DNA from: Paraburkholderia sp.
GTDB lineage: Bacteria > Pseudomonadota > Gammaproteobacteria > Burkholderiales > Burkholderiaceae
Length of the DNA stretch: 64,000 nt
Assembly: GCA_004322045.1 (NCBI GenBank)
Contig: SCRN01000020.1
Coordinates: 106,850-170,849, forward strand
Reading direction: 5' to 3'
Numbering within the stretch: the stretch's first letter is position 1; every line of letters begins with the position of its first letter. Below are positions 27,308 through 36,400 of the stretch, in pieces. Below the pieces are notes generated by a model. The model saw only the letters and a list, made by a program, of their open reading frames with translations. It made no database searches and had not been told where the DNA came from. The translations under genes and the position numbers were made by a program.

Positions 27308-28458
27308 CTTTGCTTTGCCTTCTTAGCGCCGCTGGCGGCGTCGCGTTGACGCCCCTCGCATCGGCTCAAACGCCCGAGCTATCGGCAAGCTCCTTCTCCG
27401 CCGATTTCTCCGCGATGGCGCAGCTCAAGCGTCTGGTCGCCCAAGGCAAAGGCAAAATCGGCGTGCTGCTACCCGAAACCACCACCTCCGCACGCTACAC
27501 GTCGTTCGACGCGCCATACCTGCAACGTGCTTTCGAAGGCGCCGGTTTGACGCGGGATCAATACGTCATCATGAACGCTCAAGGCAGCGAGTCCAACGAA
27601 CTCACGCAAGCGCAGTCGGCTATCGCACAAGGCGCGACCGTGCTGCTCGTCGACCCGATCTCCTCAGGCGTCGGCGCATCGATCGAATCGTATGCTAAAT
27701 CACGTGGGGTTCCCGTCATCGACTACGATCGCCTAACGCTCGGCGGCGCGCGAAGCTATTACGTGAGCTTCGACAACGTCGCAGTTGGGCGTCTGATCGG
27801 CGAAGGCATGAACGCATGCCTGGCGTCGTGGAATGTGCCGAAGCCGCAGATCCTTGTCATGCGCGGTGCGCCTACCGATAACAACGCGACGCTGTTCGCC
27901 CAGGGATACAACACGGTCCTGCAGCCCTCGTTCGACTCTGGGCGATACGTGAAGGTGGGCGAACCTGCGGGCACGTGGGACCCGGCGACAGCACGCACTA
28001 CTTTCGAGCAGCAGTACACGGCGCATTCGAACATCAATGCCGTGGTCACGCCCAACGACGATAATGCGAATGCAATCATCTCCTACCTGAAGACGCTGCA
28101 CGTACCGCCGCACACATTCCCGACGACAGGGCAAGACGCCACGTTGACCGGACTGCAGAACGTCCTTGCCGGCTATCAGTGCGGCACTGTCTACAAGCCT
28201 ATCTATCTGGAAGCGCAAGCGGCCGCGACGCTCGCCATTTATCTGCGCGCGGGCATGCAGCCGCCCACCGCGCTCGTCAACGGCACGACAGCCGATAGCA
28301 CGCAAAACAGCCCGGTGCCGTCGGTGCTGCTCACGCCCGTTTGGGTCACGCCGCGCAACATGGCCGCGACCGTCGTGAAGGATCGGTTCGTCGACACCGG
28401 AAAGCTATGCACGGGCGCATTGGCGGCGGCGTGCGACGCAGCGAATATCGCCCATTGA
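27247..28458 (+). CDS. Sugar ABC transporter substrate-binding protein (XylF/RbsB-like); start region frameshifted by duplication
   Basis: Periplasmic binding protein of the type I sugar-binding superfamily (403 aa from GTG 27247). Its signal peptide runs through ALLCLLSAAGGVALTPLASA, followed by the first lobe (GKIGVLLPETTTSARYTSFD), the AIAQGATVLLVDPISSGVGA segment, VPVIDYDRL and the hinge/second lobe (VTPNDDNANAIISYLK, TGQDATLTGLQNVLAGYQCG). The resemblance is to XylF. The natural start is probably ATG 27192, which has GGGAG seven bases upstream and encodes MTSMQNPNRVHSGRRAIVRA. The 34-bp duplication puts that start in another frame, which runs to a stop at 27326. Expression would need the GTG at 27247, which has no clear ribosome-binding site. 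The gene precedes the fused ATPase/permease by 22 bases, so they form one operon. Confidence 0.85.
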   Translation: MPSERTRRAIVRAQRKNAARALLCLLSAAGGVALTPLASAQTPELSASSFSADFSAMAQLKRLVAQGKGKIGVLLPETTTSARYTSFDAPYLQRAFEGAGLTRDQYVIMNAQGSESNELTQAQSAIAQGATVLLVDPISSGVGASIESYAKSRGVPVIDYDRLTLGGARSYYVSFDNVAVGRLIGEGMNACLASWNVPKPQILVMRGAPTDNNATLFAQGYNTVLQPSFDSGRYVKVGEPAGTWDPATARTTFEQQYTAHSNINAVVTPNDDNANAIISYLKTLHVPPHTFPTTGQDATLTGLQNVLAGYQCGTVYKPIYLEAQAAATLAIYLRAGMQPPTALVNGTTADSTQNSPVPSVLLTPVWVTPRNMAATVVKDRFVDTGKLCTGALAAACDAANIAH

Positions 28459-28480
28459 CGCCAAAGCGAACGTTCCCGTC

Positions 28481-30616
28481 ATGGACGAGCCGAACCTCGG
28501 GGCGACACGGTTGGTCCCGCTGCTCCAGCTACGAGGCATCGAAAAACACTTCGGCCCGGTACAAGCCGTCGCCGGTATCGATCTCGATATCCCAGCGGGA
28601 CAGGTAACGGCGATCGTGGGCGACAACGGCGCCGGCAAATCGGTGCTGATCAAGTGCATCGCCGGCATCCATACGCCGGACGCCGGCGAAATTCGGTGGG
28701 AAGGTCGCCCGGTTCATATCCGCAACCCGCGCGATGCGGGAGCGCTCGGCATCGAAGTGGTCTACCAAGACCTCGCGCTATGCGACAACCTCGACGTCGT
28801 CCAGAACATGTTCCTGGGGCGCGAACGGCTGCGCCGTCACCTGCTCGACGAAGACGCCATGGAGCGAGCCGCAGTCGAGACGCTGTCAAGCTTGCGCGTG
28901 ACGACATTGCGCTCGGTGCGGCAAGCGGTCGGCGCCCTATCGGGCGGGCAACGACAGGCCGTCGCCGTCGCGAAAGCAGTCATGTGGAATTCCAAACTGG
29001 TCATTCTGGACGAGCCGACAGCCGCGCTCGGCGTCGCGCAGACGCGGCAGGTGCTCGAACTCGTGCGCCGTCTCGCCGATCAGGGCCTCGCCGTCATCAT
29101 GATTTCACACAACCTCGGCAACGTCTTCGAGGTCGCGGATCGATTGGCGGTCTTGCGGCTCGGCAAGCTCGTGCGCGCGGGCGACGCGGCCTCGCTCGAT
29201 CCGCAGCGCGTCGTCGAACTGATGACGCTCGGCAACGTGGTATCGCCCACCAAGGTGAGCGAGCAGCGCGTTGCGGAAACGATCGGAGCCGCTCGCGGGC
29301 AAGACGTAGCCGAACGCAAAGGGGTCTCCGGCACCGCGCCGGACGCACCGCCGGCCCCCCTGGGCAGCGGCGCAGATCACGCCAGCGGCTCGACCGAGAC
29401 GCCCGAAGGCGAAACGCAAGAACTGATCGATTACGCGCGCGCCTGGCGATCGCGCTTGCTGGCCGGAGAGAGCGGTGTGCTGCCCGTGCTACTCGGCGTC
29501 GCACTGATCGCGGCGATTTTTCAATTTGAAAACGATCGGTTCCTTTCCGCCGGAAATCTCGTCAACCTGCTGGTTCAGGGGGCCGTGTTCATGCTGATCG
29601 GCATGGGGGCTGTGTTCGTCCTACTCCTTGGCGAAATGGATCTTTCGCTAGGCTATGTGGCTGGGATCGCCGCAACGGTCGTCACCCAGCTAGTCCAACC
29701 GTCGTTCGCATGGCCTTGGTGGGCCGCGATCGCCGCCGCCCTACTCGCTGCCGCTGCACTCGGCGCATTCGAAGGCGCGCTCGTTACGCGCTTGCGTCTG
29801 CCCTCCTTCGTCGTCACCCTCGCCGGCCTGCTCGGTTTCCAGGGCGTGATGATCCAGCTGCTCGGAACAGGCGGGACGATCCCCATTCCCGACGAGACCA
29901 TCAACGATCTCGCCAATGGGACGTTGAGCCCCGCGGGCGGCTGGACCTTGATCGCAGCCGCCGTCGGGATCTACGCCGCGGCGACCCTCCTACGCGATCG
30001 TCGATGTCGTCGCGAGGGGCTCGTCGTCGCGCCGCGCGCCATCACGGCGCTGAAGATCGCAGGTGCAGCGGCGGCCGGCGGTGTGCTCGGTGTGATCACG
30101 AATGTCGATCGCGGCGTGCCCGCATTTCCGCTGCGCGGTATGCCCTGGGTCGTTCCCATCGTCTTCGCCGTCCTCGTCGCTTGGTCGCTCCTGCTGGCGC
30201 GCACGCGCTTCGGCCGTTATGTGTACGCGATCGGCGGCAACGCCGAGGCTGCCCGGCGAGCCGGAATCGATCTTGCGCGCCTGCGCACGCTCGCCTTCGT
30301 GTTCGGCGCGCTGACGGCAGGGGTCGGCGGCATCGTCTATGCGTCGCGGCTGCGCTCGATTTCGACGAGCTTCGATGGAGGAACGATCGTACTTTATGTC
30401 GTGGCGACCGCGGTCATCGGGGGCACGAGTCTATTCGGCGGGCGAGGCAAGCCACTGCATGCCGTGCTCGGCGGCGTCGTGATCGCGGCGATCGTGAACG
30501 GAATGGCGTTGCTCGGACTGCCCGCTGCAATCCAACTGATGGCAACGGCGGTCGTCCTGCTCGCGTCGATTTTTGTCGACGTCGTGGTTCGGCGCAGGGG
30601 GCAGACGGCACGGTAA
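28481..30616 (+). CDS. Fused ABC importer: sugar-type ATPase and permease in one chain
   Basis: 711-residue protein combining two normally separate subunits. Residues about 15-260 form one ATPase domain: Walker A GDNGAGKS at 47-54, ABC signature LSGGQ at 153-157, Walker B LVILDE at 173-178 and a switch His in MISHNLG. A hydrophilic linker (about 265-325) leads to a BPD_transp_2 permease of about ten helices, including LLGEMDLSLGYVAGIAATVV, LPSFVVTLAGLLGFQG, YAIGGNAEAARRAGID and GGTSLFGGRGKPLHAVLGG. RbsA/XylG proteins carry two ATPase domains in tandem; here there is one, as in FrcA-type systems, so a homodimer would give a complete transporter (inference). The substrate is unresolved; XylH-like features suggest a pentose or related sugar. 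Confidence 0.9.
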   Translation: MDEPNLGATRLVPLLQLRGIEKHFGPVQAVAGIDLDIPAGQVTAIVGDNGAGKSVLIKCIAGIHTPDAGEIRWEGRPVHIRNPRDAGALGIEVVYQDLALCDNLDVVQNMFLGRERLRRHLLDEDAMERAAVETLSSLRVTTLRSVRQAVGALSGGQRQAVAVAKAVMWNSKLVILDEPTAALGVAQTRQVLELVRRLADQGLAVIMISHNLGNVFEVADRLAVLRLGKLVRAGDAASLDPQRVVELMTLGNVVSPTKVSEQRVAETIGAARGQDVAERKGVSGTAPDAPPAPLGSGADHASGSTETPEGETQELIDYARAWRSRLLAGESGVLPVLLGVALIAAIFQFENDRFLSAGNLVNLLVQGAVFMLIGMGAVFVLLLGEMDLSLGYVAGIAATVVTQLVQPSFAWPWWAAIAAALLAAAALGAFEGALVTRLRLPSFVVTLAGLLGFQGVMIQLLGTGGTIPIPDETINDLANGTLSPAGGWTLIAAAVGIYAAATLLRDRRCRREGLVVAPRAITALKIAGAAAAGGVLGVITNVDRGVPAFPLRGMPWVVPIVFAVLVAWSLLLARTRFGRYVYAIGGNAEAARRAGIDLARLRTLAFVFGALTAGVGGIVYASRLRSISTSFDGGTIVLYVVATAVIGGTSLFGGRGKPLHAVLGGVVIAAIVNGMALLGLPAAIQLMATAVVLLASIFVDVVVRRRGQTAR

Positions 30617-30624
30617 CGCTGCGC

Positions 30625-30666
30625 GGGGCACGGGGCACGGGGCACAGGGCACGGGGCGCTGGGCGC
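30625..30666 (+). repeat. Heptanucleotide tandem repeat (GGGGCAC)n
   Basis: Six consecutive 7-base units directly after the stop codon at 30616: GGGGCAC three times (30625-30645), AGGGCAC, GGGGCGC and TGGGCGC. It lies between the convergent ABC-fusion and VOC genes and is probably a slippage-prone microsatellite. Confidence 0.85.
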
Positions 30667-30702
30667 CGCCACAGAGAACGGCGTCGAGGTCAGCGCATCG
30701 AC

Positions 30703-31131
30703 TCACTCCTTCGCAAACAGCTGCCCGATATCCTTGAACGCCTTGAATTCGAGCGCGTTGCCGCACGGATCGAGAAAAAACATCGTCGCTTGCTCCCCCA
30801 CTTGCCCTTGAAAGCGGACGTACGGCTCGATCACGAACCGAACGCCGAACGATTTCAGGCGCTCTGCCAAGGCCTCCCACTCGCCCCAACCCAGCACGAC
30901 GCCGAAGTGCGGCACGGGCACATCGTGGCCGTCGACGGGATTGGTATGCGCCCGCTCCTGCGACGCCGTTCGCGGATGCTCGTGAATCACGAGCTGATGC
31001 CCGAAGAAATTGAAATCGACCCATTGCGTGCTCGATCGCCCCTCCTCGAGACCGAACACGCGTCCGTAGAAATCGCGTGCGGCGGCTAGATCGTAGACAG
31101 GAATCGCCAAATGGAACGGGGAGAGGCTCAT
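30703..31131 (-). CDS. VOC-superfamily (glyoxalase/dioxygenase-like) protein
   Basis: 142-residue single-module protein of the vicinal-oxygen-chelate fold. It shows [20 protein letters not shown] (first metal-His region), [33 protein letters not shown] and the C-terminal Glu strand [17 protein letters not shown]. The His and Glu positions suit a divalent metal site; the reaction cannot be deduced. The frame stays open to 31584, but GGAG before ATG 31131 ([11 protein letters not shown]) sets the start. It follows pbpC on the minus strand by 50 bases. Confidence 0.88.
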   Translation of the reverse strand: MSLSPFHLAIPVYDLAAARDFYGRVFGLEEGRSSTQWVDFNFFGHQLVIHEHPRTASQERAHTNPVDGHDVPVPHFGVVLGWGEWEALAERLKSFGVRFVIEPYVRFQGQVGEQATMFFLDPCGNALEFKAFKDIGQLFAKE

Positions 31132-31181
31132 TCGAATGCTCCAGGGTTCAGGGCTGGGTTGAACGCGGCAGGCTGCGCGCA

Positions 31182-33458
31182 CTATCGTGGCTTGGCAACG
31201 GGCTTCGTCACGGCGTTCGTTGCGGGGCGCGCCGTTGCACCGCGCACTTCGAAATGAACGGCATCGACGCTCGCACCTTGCGCATTCACGAGCTCGAGCA
31301 CATGACGGCCGGGCCAGGGCGGCCAAAACACACGCTCGGCATGGCCCAGCGGCTTGCCGTCCAAACGCCAAACGCTGCGCGTGGACGAACCGCTCACGCG
31401 CTCGAACAGGATACGCTGCCTGGCGGCCGGGATGTCGGGATCCAGCGCGAACAAGGTCCCGTCCGTCGGCGATCCGATGCGAGGCGCACCGCTTTGCGCA
31501 TCCAACGCCAAGCCGCGAGGCGCGGCAGTGGAGGCGTCGGCCGCAAGCCCCACCGTCTTGATCTCCGAACCTTTCAGAAACCACTCGTCACGCGACGGTT
31601 CGATGTTTCGTTCGAATGCAATGCGCGTTTTGACGACACCAGGCGGCATCGCCGGCGGCGTGCTGGGCACGCGCCGATGCAAGTACCCTGCCACGGCCGC
31701 CCAAATCGGCGACGCGCCGGTCACGCCCGATACGTCCCACATCGCGCTGCCGTCCGCATTGCCCACCCAGACGCCCACCGTGTAACGCGACGTGAACCCG
31801 ATCGTCCAGTTATCGCGCATGTCCTTGCTCGTGCCGGTCTTCACCGCCGAGAAGAAACGCGTCGCGAGAGGGCTATCGAACCCGAAGGTGCGCGTCCTCG
31901 CGTTGTTATCGGAGAGCACCGTCGTAATGATGTACGCGGCATCGGCACTAAATACGCGATGCGGCCGATTCGAGCCGGCGGCGCTCCCCGTCGCCCGTCG
32001 TACAGCCCCGGGCATATCGTGCGTGGCGCTGGCAACACCGCCATTGGCCAGCGCGCGATAGGCGTTGGTCAACGACAGCAAAGTAATGTCCGCGCTGCCG
32101 AGCGCGAGCGAATAGCCGTAGTAGTCGCCGCTTTCGGTCAACGGCAAGCCCAACGAGCGCAAGGTCACGGCGAAGCGGTGAGGCGTCACCATCACGAGCG
32201 TGCGCACCGCCGGGACGTTCAATGAAGAACCGAGCGCCGTGCGCGCGCTGACCCAACCCTTGAAATCCTTGTCGTAGTTCTGCGGAATGTATAGGCCGCC
32301 GCCCGCGGCCAAGTCGAGCGGTGCGTCGTCGAGCAATGACGCCGTCGTCAGACGATGTTCGTCGATGGCCTGCGCATAGAGAAAGGGTTTCAACGTCGAC
32401 CCGGCCTGGCGGTTGGCGACCACCGCATCGACGTCGCGCGCCCCGGACAGCCCGCCCGAGGAGCCGACCCACGCGAGCACGTCGCCCGTCGCGTTATCGA
32501 GCACGACGATCGCACCGTCATGCACATTACGTGCGTGCGCCGGCGCATTCAATTCGGCCATCGTTCGCTTCAGCGTCTCGGTCGCAAAGCGTTGCAACTT
32601 CGCATCGAGCGTGGTGACGATGCGCGCTCCCGCGGCGGGATGCGCCTCGCTCGCAATGCGTCGCGCGAAATGCGGTGCAAGCATGTCCGCTTCGGCCGAT
32701 ACCGACAGCACGGCAGGCGCCGGGCGCGCGAACGCCAGTTGAACATAGCTTGCCAGGTTGTCGCACCGCGACGGCGCTTTCATGTCGCGCAGGATACGGC
32801 AAGCCCTTGCGCTCACCGCCGTATAGGGCGCATTGGGCGCGCGGATCAACGCGGCGGCGACGGCGGCCTCCCGCTCGTCCAGGCCCGACGGGGCCTTGCC
32901 GAACAGCGTGAGCGACAACGCCGATAAGCCGATCGTTTCGCCGCGAAACGGCACGAGGTTCAAATAGGCTTCGAGAATTTGATCCTTGCGCCATGACCGT
33001 TCGAGCCAAAGCGCGCCGACTGCCTGCCCCGCCTTCTGCACGACCGACCGTTGCCCCGAGCGCTGAGGGTCGTCGCTTAGGAGTCCTGTCAATTGCATCG
33101 TGACCGTGGAAGCGCCGCGGGTGCGCGTATTCCACAGATTCGCCCAAGCGGCCGCCGCCGCGCCGTGCCAATCGACGCCGCTATGCTCGTAAAATCGTTT
33201 GTCCTCCGATACGACGATCGCCTCGCGCAGCGCCGGCGAAACGTCCGTGAGCGATACCCAATCCCCGCGCCGCTCTTTAAAATCGACGCGCGTTCGCTGC
33301 AACGGCGTACCGTCGCGCGCGAGCAGAAGCCAATCGGAGCTGCGCCATCCGCTGCGCACCTGATCGAATGTCGGCACTGCATGCGCGCACGGCGCCGCCG
33401 CCAGCAGCAAGACGCAAAGCACGGCGCGCAGCGGTCGCGCGCCTAGCATCGTGTGCAT
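31182..33458 (-). CDS. pbpC: Penicillin-binding protein 1C
   Basis: 758-residue bifunctional class A PBP of the 1C type. The order is: an N-terminal hydrophobic segment ([17 protein letters not shown]), GT51 glycosyltransferase ([54 protein letters not shown]), and transpeptidase with the SxxK motif in [22 protein letters not shown] in [13 protein letters not shown] and [18 protein letters not shown]-terminal BiPBP_C domain ([18 protein letters not shown] to the end) follows. The N-terminal segment looks more like a cleavable signal than the usual membrane anchor. ATG 33458 is 8 bases after the alpha-2-macroglobulin stop, with GAGGGAG overlapping that gene's end, so the pair is translationally linked. 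In E. coli, pbpC likewise sits beside an alpha-2-macroglobulin gene. Confidence 0.93.
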   Translation of the reverse strand: MHTMLGARPLRAVLCVLLLAAAPCAHAVPTFDQVRSGWRSSDWLLLARDGTPLQRTRVDFKERRGDWVSLTDVSPALREAIVVSEDKRFYEHSGVDWHGAAAAAWANLWNTRTRGASTVTMQLTGLLSDDPQRSGQRSVVQKAGQAVGALWLERSWRKDQILEAYLNLVPFRGETIGLSALSLTLFGKAPSGLDEREAAVAAALIRAPNAPYTAVSARACRILRDMKAPSRCDNLASYVQLAFARPAPAVLSVSAEADMLAPHFARRIASEAHPAAGARIVTTLDAKLQRFATETLKRTMAELNAPAHARNVHDGAIVVLDNATGDVLAWVGSSGGLSGARDVDAVVANRQAGSTLKPFLYAQAIDEHRLTTASLLDDAPLDLAAGGGLYIPQNYDKDFKGWVSARTALGSSLNVPAVRTLVMVTPHRFAVTLRSLGLPLTESGDYYGYSLALGSADITLLSLTNAYRALANGGVASATHDMPGAVRRATGSAAGSNRPHRVFSADAAYIITTVLSDNNARTRTFGFDSPLATRFFSAVKTGTSKDMRDNWTIGFTSRYTVGVWVGNADGSAMWDVSGVTGASPIWAAVAGYLHRRVPSTPPAMPPGVVKTRIAFERNIEPSRDEWFLKGSEIKTVGLAADASTAAPRGLALDAQSGAPRIGSPTDGTLFALDPDIPAARQRILFERVSGSSTRSVWRLDGKPLGHAERVFWPPWPGRHVLELVNAQGASVDAVHFEVRGATARPATNAVTKPVAKPR

Positions 33459-33466
33459 CGGCTCCC

Positions 33467-36400
33467 TCACTGTGGCTTTGCCGCTGCGGGCATGCGGACG
33501 GCGACGTTCGCATTGGGCAGCACACCGTAGGTCGACGGCGCATACAGCGCTTCGACGCGCGTCGGCGGCAACCCGAAGGTGCCCGCATTGTTCAACCGCA
33601 CCGTGTACTCGATCGAGAATTTGCCTTTGGGAACATAGTCGTAATACGCGCGGTATCCGTCGAAGCTGCGCTCGACGAACGCGGGCCACACGCCATCCTG
33701 CGATTTCTCGCCCGTGGTCGCGGCCTCGGAATCACGCCCGAGCCCAGAGCCGAGGATCGTCGCACCGGCCGGAACGGGATCGTTGACCACGACCCACGTC
33801 ATGTCCGATTGCGCGTCGATGTCCAGATGCACGCGCAACACATCGCCGCGCGTGTACACGCCCTTCACGGCGGGATCCACCGGGGTCACCGTCTTGGTGA
33901 TGCGGTAGCCCGCGGCGAACGGCGCCTTCAATGCGACCGCCGCGAGGCTTTCGATCGTCGCCCAGGGCTTGCCGGTGCCTTGCTGCGTGAGCGTCAGCGA
34001 AGCAGGCGCCGTGCGCGCATCGGGCGGCCAAGGCAGCCACTGACTACGCGTATTGGCCGTCTTCGTCACGGCCGTCGCCGACGCCGCATTCGTCGCCGGC
34101 GCCGCAGACGCCGCAGCCTGCGACCAGTCGACCGTTCTTGCCGTGGCACCCAGCTGCAGCTTCGTCTGGCCCGTCACCGGCGTGCTCTCGAATGCGCGCG
34201 AGAATGCTTGCACGGCCAAGGAGCCCCACAGATTCGAAGTCGTCGTCGACCACGCGCCGCGGCTTTGCAGCGCAAGCAGGCCCGCTACCAGGCGAGGCAT
34301 TTCATCCTTCCACCCCGGCACGCTGACAAACGTGAGCACGGTACGCGCGGCGTTCGTTTCCGAACCGGTCATCAACCACCAAAGCTCGTCGCCGTCGGCC
34401 GTCGAGAAGGTCAAGCGCGTGCCTTGGTAGGTCAACCGCGAGCGAATGATCTGCTCGGCTTGCGCGAGCTTTTGATCGCGTCGAGCGATATCTTTTACGC
34501 GCGTAAGAATGGCGTAGTAGTCGATGACCGCCGACGTCGGCCATTGATTGGGCGCGATCTCGAGCGAATCGAGCATGCTTGCTCGTGCATCGCCGAAACG
34601 CGACAGCGCCTCGATCGCTTCGAGTTTGCGCAGATCCAAATCCTTGCGCGGCGCCCAAACGTTGCGGGTGATCTTGCCTTCGACGAAATTGATGAGGCCC
34701 GTCTCGAGCTTCGCTCGCAAATCGTCCGGCAAAGCAAAGCGCGGATCGAGCTTGGCCGCTTCGTCGGTCACCGCAAGCAAATAGGCGCTCAGCGTCGTGC
34801 TGCCGGTCGCGCCGTTATCGTCGCCAGGAGGGAAATAGTTGGCCAGGCCGTCGCGGTCGAGGTAGACGGGCATCTTGGCGACGACCGCCTGCCATTGCGC
34901 GACGTCACCCAGCCCCAATGCGCGCGAGCTTTGCTGCTCCAAGCAGCCATAGGGATAGCGCTCGAACCATCGACGCACGCCCGGCAAGCCGTCGGAAAGC
35001 TTCGGCTGCAGCGACACGGCAATGCCGCCGCGCAACGCCCCCGCTGCGGTTGCGGTCGCGTTTGCCGGCGCGGCGACAGGCAACGTGAAGGTTCCGTCCA
35101 CTTGCGTGAGCGTGGCCTGCTGCACGGTGACCGGGATCGCCGCGGCCACGCGCTGCGACACCTTCAGCGCATCCGCGGCGTGCGGCCCGCCTTGCTCGGC
35201 CGCGCCGACGTTCCAGGTCAACGCCGGCAACGCGGCGTCCGACAGACCGTCAGGCGGCGTGACCGTCCATGCGACTTCCCGCGCCGATCCTGCGGCGACG
35301 TCGACCGTTTGGGGCTGCAACGACAGGCCGGGAACATTCGGCGTGACGACGACCTTCATCGCACGCGCAGTCGTATTGCGGACCGTGAATTGCGCGCGAA
35401 ATTGATCGCCTTCGCGCACGAGCGGCGGCAATCCCGAGATCAATTGCAGATCTTGGGTGCTGCGAATCGTCGTGCTGCCGGTGCCGAACGTGCCATCGCC
35501 CACTGCGGCGATAGCAACGATGCGGAAACTCGTCAGCGCATCGTTGAGCGGCACATCGACAGCCGCTTCGCCGTTCGCATCCAGCGTCACGCGAGGGTTC
35601 CACAGCAACAGCGTGTCGAACAATTCCCGCGTCGCGCCGTGTCCGCCGCCCCCGCCTGCCGGGACAGCCTTACGCCCGAAGTGCCTGCGCCCCACGATTT
35701 CCATTTGCGCCGTGGCCGTCTCCACGCCGTACGCGCGCCGCTGCAGCATCGCATCGAGCACGTCCCAACTGTCGTTGGGCATCAATTCGAGCAATGCTTC
35801 GTCGACTGCCGCAATCGCCACCTGCGTGCCTGCTGGCGCGGGCTTGCCCCCGGGCATTTGCACCCGCACTTTGACATGCGCCTTGCCGCGCACGGTGTAG
35901 GTTTTTGAATCGGGGGTGACCGTCACGCCGAGCTTATGCGCTGCGGTACCCACCTTGATTTCGGCCAAGCCGTATCGATACGCGGGCTTGGACAGGTCGA
36001 CGAGCGGCGTCGGCGGTTCGTACCGGCGGCCTTCGTACCAGAACGCATGCACCCATTCGAGCGGCGCTTTCCAGCCCCAGGTGAAGAATGAATACCACGG
36101 GACTTCATGAATGCGGCCGCGTAACGCCAACACCGACACATAGACGTTCGGCCCCCAGTCCTGCGCCACCTTGAGCGAAATCGTCGGGTCCTTCCCGTCG
36201 AGCTTGACCACATGCGTCTCGATGATGCCCTCGCGCTCGACCGCGACGAGCGCGGTCGCGAACCGGAACGGCATGCGCACCTGGAAGCGCGCCGTCTCGC
36301 CCGGCTCGTAGGACGTCTTCTCCGGCAGCACGTCGATCCGGTCCGTGTTTTCGTTGCCGAACCACAGATCTTCTTCACGCGTGACCCAGACGGAGGTGGT

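Noticed and set aside
30625..30666. CRISPR-like repeat array
   Set aside because: The units are 7 bases and contiguous with no spacers; it is a microsatellite.
33368..35908. An 846-codon plus-strand open frame
   Set aside because: Antisense to the pbpC end and alpha-2-macroglobulin; low-complexity Arg-rich translation and no motif.
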